A stretch of 64,000 nt of DNA, from assembly GCF_009908265.2 (NCBI RefSeq), contig NZ_JAAATX020000002.1, positions 248,001 through 312,000 of the forward strand, written 5' to 3'. Below, piece by piece: positions 62,930 through 64,000 of the stretch. A program made the position numbers and the translations under genes. Origin of the DNA: Paragemmobacter amnigenus. Its GTDB lineage: Bacteria; Pseudomonadota; Alphaproteobacteria; Rhodobacterales; Rhodobacteraceae. The notes below the pieces were generated by a model. The model saw only the letters and a program-made list of their open reading frames with translations, searched no databases and was not told where the DNA came from. The number at the start of each line of letters is the position of its first letter. The first letter of the stretch is position 1.

Positions 62930-64000
62930 ATGTCCGCGCCGCTTCTGTCCCTGCGGGGGATGACCAAGGGCTATGGTCCGGTCAAGGCCAATCAGGCCAT
63001 CGATCTGGACGTGGCCCCCAATTCCATCCACGCCATCCTGGGCGAGAACGGCGCGGGCAAATCCACGCTGATGAAACTGATCTACGGGGTCGAGGCGCCG
63101 GACGCGGGCGAGGTGTTCTGGAACGGCGCCCCCGTCCACCTGCATTCCCCGGGCGAGGCGCGGCGTCTGGGCATCGGGATGGTGTTCCAGCACTTCTCGC
63201 TGTTCGAGACGCTGACGGTGGTGGAAAACATCTCGCTCATCGTGGCGGGCACGAAGGCCACGCTGGCCGCGCGCATCCGCGAACTGGGCCGCGACTTCGG
63301 GCTGGAGGTGGACCCCTTCGCCGAGGTCCACGCCCTGTCGGTCGGTGAACGGCAAAGGGTGGAGATCATCCGCTGCCTGATGACGGAACCGAAGCTTCTC
63401 ATTCTGGACGAACCGACATCGGTTCTGCCGCCGCAGGCGGTGGGGTTGCTGTTCGAAACACTGCGGCGGCTGCGCGATCGCGGGGTGTCGATCCTCTTCA
63501 TCTCGCACAAGCTGGACGAGATTCAGGCCATTTGCGACCGCGCGACGATCCTGCGGGCGGGACGCGTGACGGGCAATGTCGACCCGCGCGAGCATGACGC
63601 GCATGATCTGGCGCGCATGATGATCGGGCGCGACATGCCCCCGCCGCTGCACCCCGATCCGGTCGAGCCGGGCGAGGTCAGGCTGGAGCTTTCGGGGCTG
63701 GACCACGCGCCGGATGATCCTTTCGGCGTGGCGTTGCAGGGGGTGAGCCTGTCTCTGCGCGCGGGTGAAGTTCTGGGAATCGCCGGAATTTCCGGCAATG
63801 GACAGTCCGAGCTGTCGCGACTGATTTCCGGCGAGGTGCGCCTGTCCGAGGCGCGGCGGGATGACGTCCGGATGCTTGGTCAGGGGGTCGGCCATCTGGG
63901 CCCCGGCGCGCGGCGGGCGCTGGGCTTCGCCTTTGTCCCCGAGGAACGGCTGGGACGCGGGGCGGTGCCCGAGATGACGCTGTCGGACAACAGCCTGCTG
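62930..64000 (+). CDS. ABC transporter ATP-binding protein of the BMP/nucleoside type (runs off the window)
   Basis: 357 codons are present from ATG 62930 and the frame is still open at the window edge. Domain 1: Walker A GENGAGKST at 38-46, signature LSVGERQR (the LSVGE form typical of nucleoside and sugar duplicated-cassette ATPases), Walker B LLILDEPTS. Domain 2 begins about residue 245, with GIAGISGNGQSEL in place of a canonical Walker A, and FVPEERLGRG. It starts 9 bp after the BMP gene. The permease genes should follow outside the window. Confidence 0.9.
   Translation, partial: MSAPLLSLRGMTKGYGPVKANQAIDLDVAPNSIHAILGENGAGKSTLMKLIYGVEAPDAGEVFWNGAPVHLHSPGEARRLGIGMVFQHFSLFETLTVVENISLIVAGTKATLAARIRELGRDFGLEVDPFAEVHALSVGERQRVEIIRCLMTEPKLLILDEPTSVLPPQAVGLLFETLRRLRDRGVSILFISHKLDEIQAICDRATILRAGRVTGNVDPREHDAHDLARMMIGRDMPPPLHPDPVEPGEVRLELSGLDHAPDDPFGVALQGVSLSLRAGEVLGIAGISGNGQSELSRLISGEVRLSEARRDDVRMLGQGVGHLGPGARRALGFAFVPEERLGRGAVPEMTLSDNSLL

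Noticed and set aside
60311-63895. Almost 1200-codon open frame on the minus strand over the amidohydrolase and BMP genes
   Set aside because: Composition (His/Arg/Gly/Asp-rich, no domains) matches the complement of GC-rich codons; the + strand genes here have full motif sets.

Overview
The window looks like a chromosome segment of a GC-rich alphaproteobacterium, most likely a member of the Rhodobacterales (Rhodobacter/Paracoccus/Gemmobacter-like). The reasons are strong GC bias at third codon positions, dense operons with 4-bp ATGA stop/start overlaps, a malyl-CoA lyase of the Rhodobacter type, and small hypothetical proteins typical of that group. No rRNA, tRNA, CRISPR, insertion sequence or phage gene was seen.

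Layout. (1) 0-8 kb: a glycine cleavage operon, lpdA-lipA-gcvT-gcvH-gcvP, then four 17-bp tandem repeats and a GlxA/AraC-type regulator. (2) 8.2-16.4 kb: serine-cycle genes for C1 assimilation. Malyl-CoA lyase and glycerate 2-kinase run leftward; serine-glyoxylate aminotransferase, hydroxypyruvate reductase and PEP carboxylase run rightward. Between them is a LuxR-type regulator whose receiver domain has lost its phosphorylation site. Together with region 1 this handles glycine, methylene-THF, CO2 and glyoxylate. (3) 16.4-19 kb: a cation P-type ATPase. (4) 19-25.9 kb: homogentisate catabolism (MarR regulator, maiA, hmgA, fahA) extended by a degenerate metallo-beta-lactamase-fold protein, a FAD hydroxylase and a DUF2783 protein. 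(5) 25.9-32.2 kb: a class III aminotransferase/IclR operon divergent from an aldehyde dehydrogenase, a Tm-1-like UPF0261 protein and a DMT exporter. (6) 32.4-41.1 kb: signalling and envelope genes. These are a diguanylate cyclase/HD-GYP pair, a DevBCA-like ABC exporter, a soluble HisKA_2-type kinase, small conserved hypothetical proteins and a frameshifted Crp/Fnr regulator. (7) 41.2-48.2 kb: a partial inositol-type cluster (aldolase, iolB, iolC-like kinase; two Gfo/Idh/MocA dehydrogenases and an iolE-like protein) with a LacI regulator and a perfect 16-bp palindromic operator.

(8) 48.4-57.8 kb: a tightly packed operon of unknown substrate. It contains a NicX-like (2,5-dihydroxypyridine dioxygenase family) protein, an acyl-CoA-dehydrogenase-fold flavoprotein, an SRPBCC/alpha-beta hydrolase fusion, a TetR regulator, a glutamine-synthetase-like gamma-glutamyl ligase, a flavin reductase, an APC permease and an aryl-CoA ligase. 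This reads as an uptake and ring-opening pathway for an aromatic or heteroaromatic amine or acid.

(9) 58.3-64 kb, continuing past the window: the most striking system. A Rieske oxygenase is split over two genes. One protein keeps the [2Fe-2S] Rieske motif but has no catalytic iron site; the next keeps the mononuclear iron site but has no Rieske motif. A GST-like protein, an ATZ/TRZ amidohydrolase and a BMP-type (nucleoside/purine) ABC importer follow, the first three junctions overlapping by ATGA. A Rieske-less oxygenase plus a GST-like partner is the arrangement of NdmC and NdmE in bacterial caffeine N7-demethylation. With a purine-type deaminase and a BMP importer, the best hypothesis is uptake, deamination and N-demethylation of a methylated purine such as 7-methylguanine. 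This substrate is inferred, not shown.
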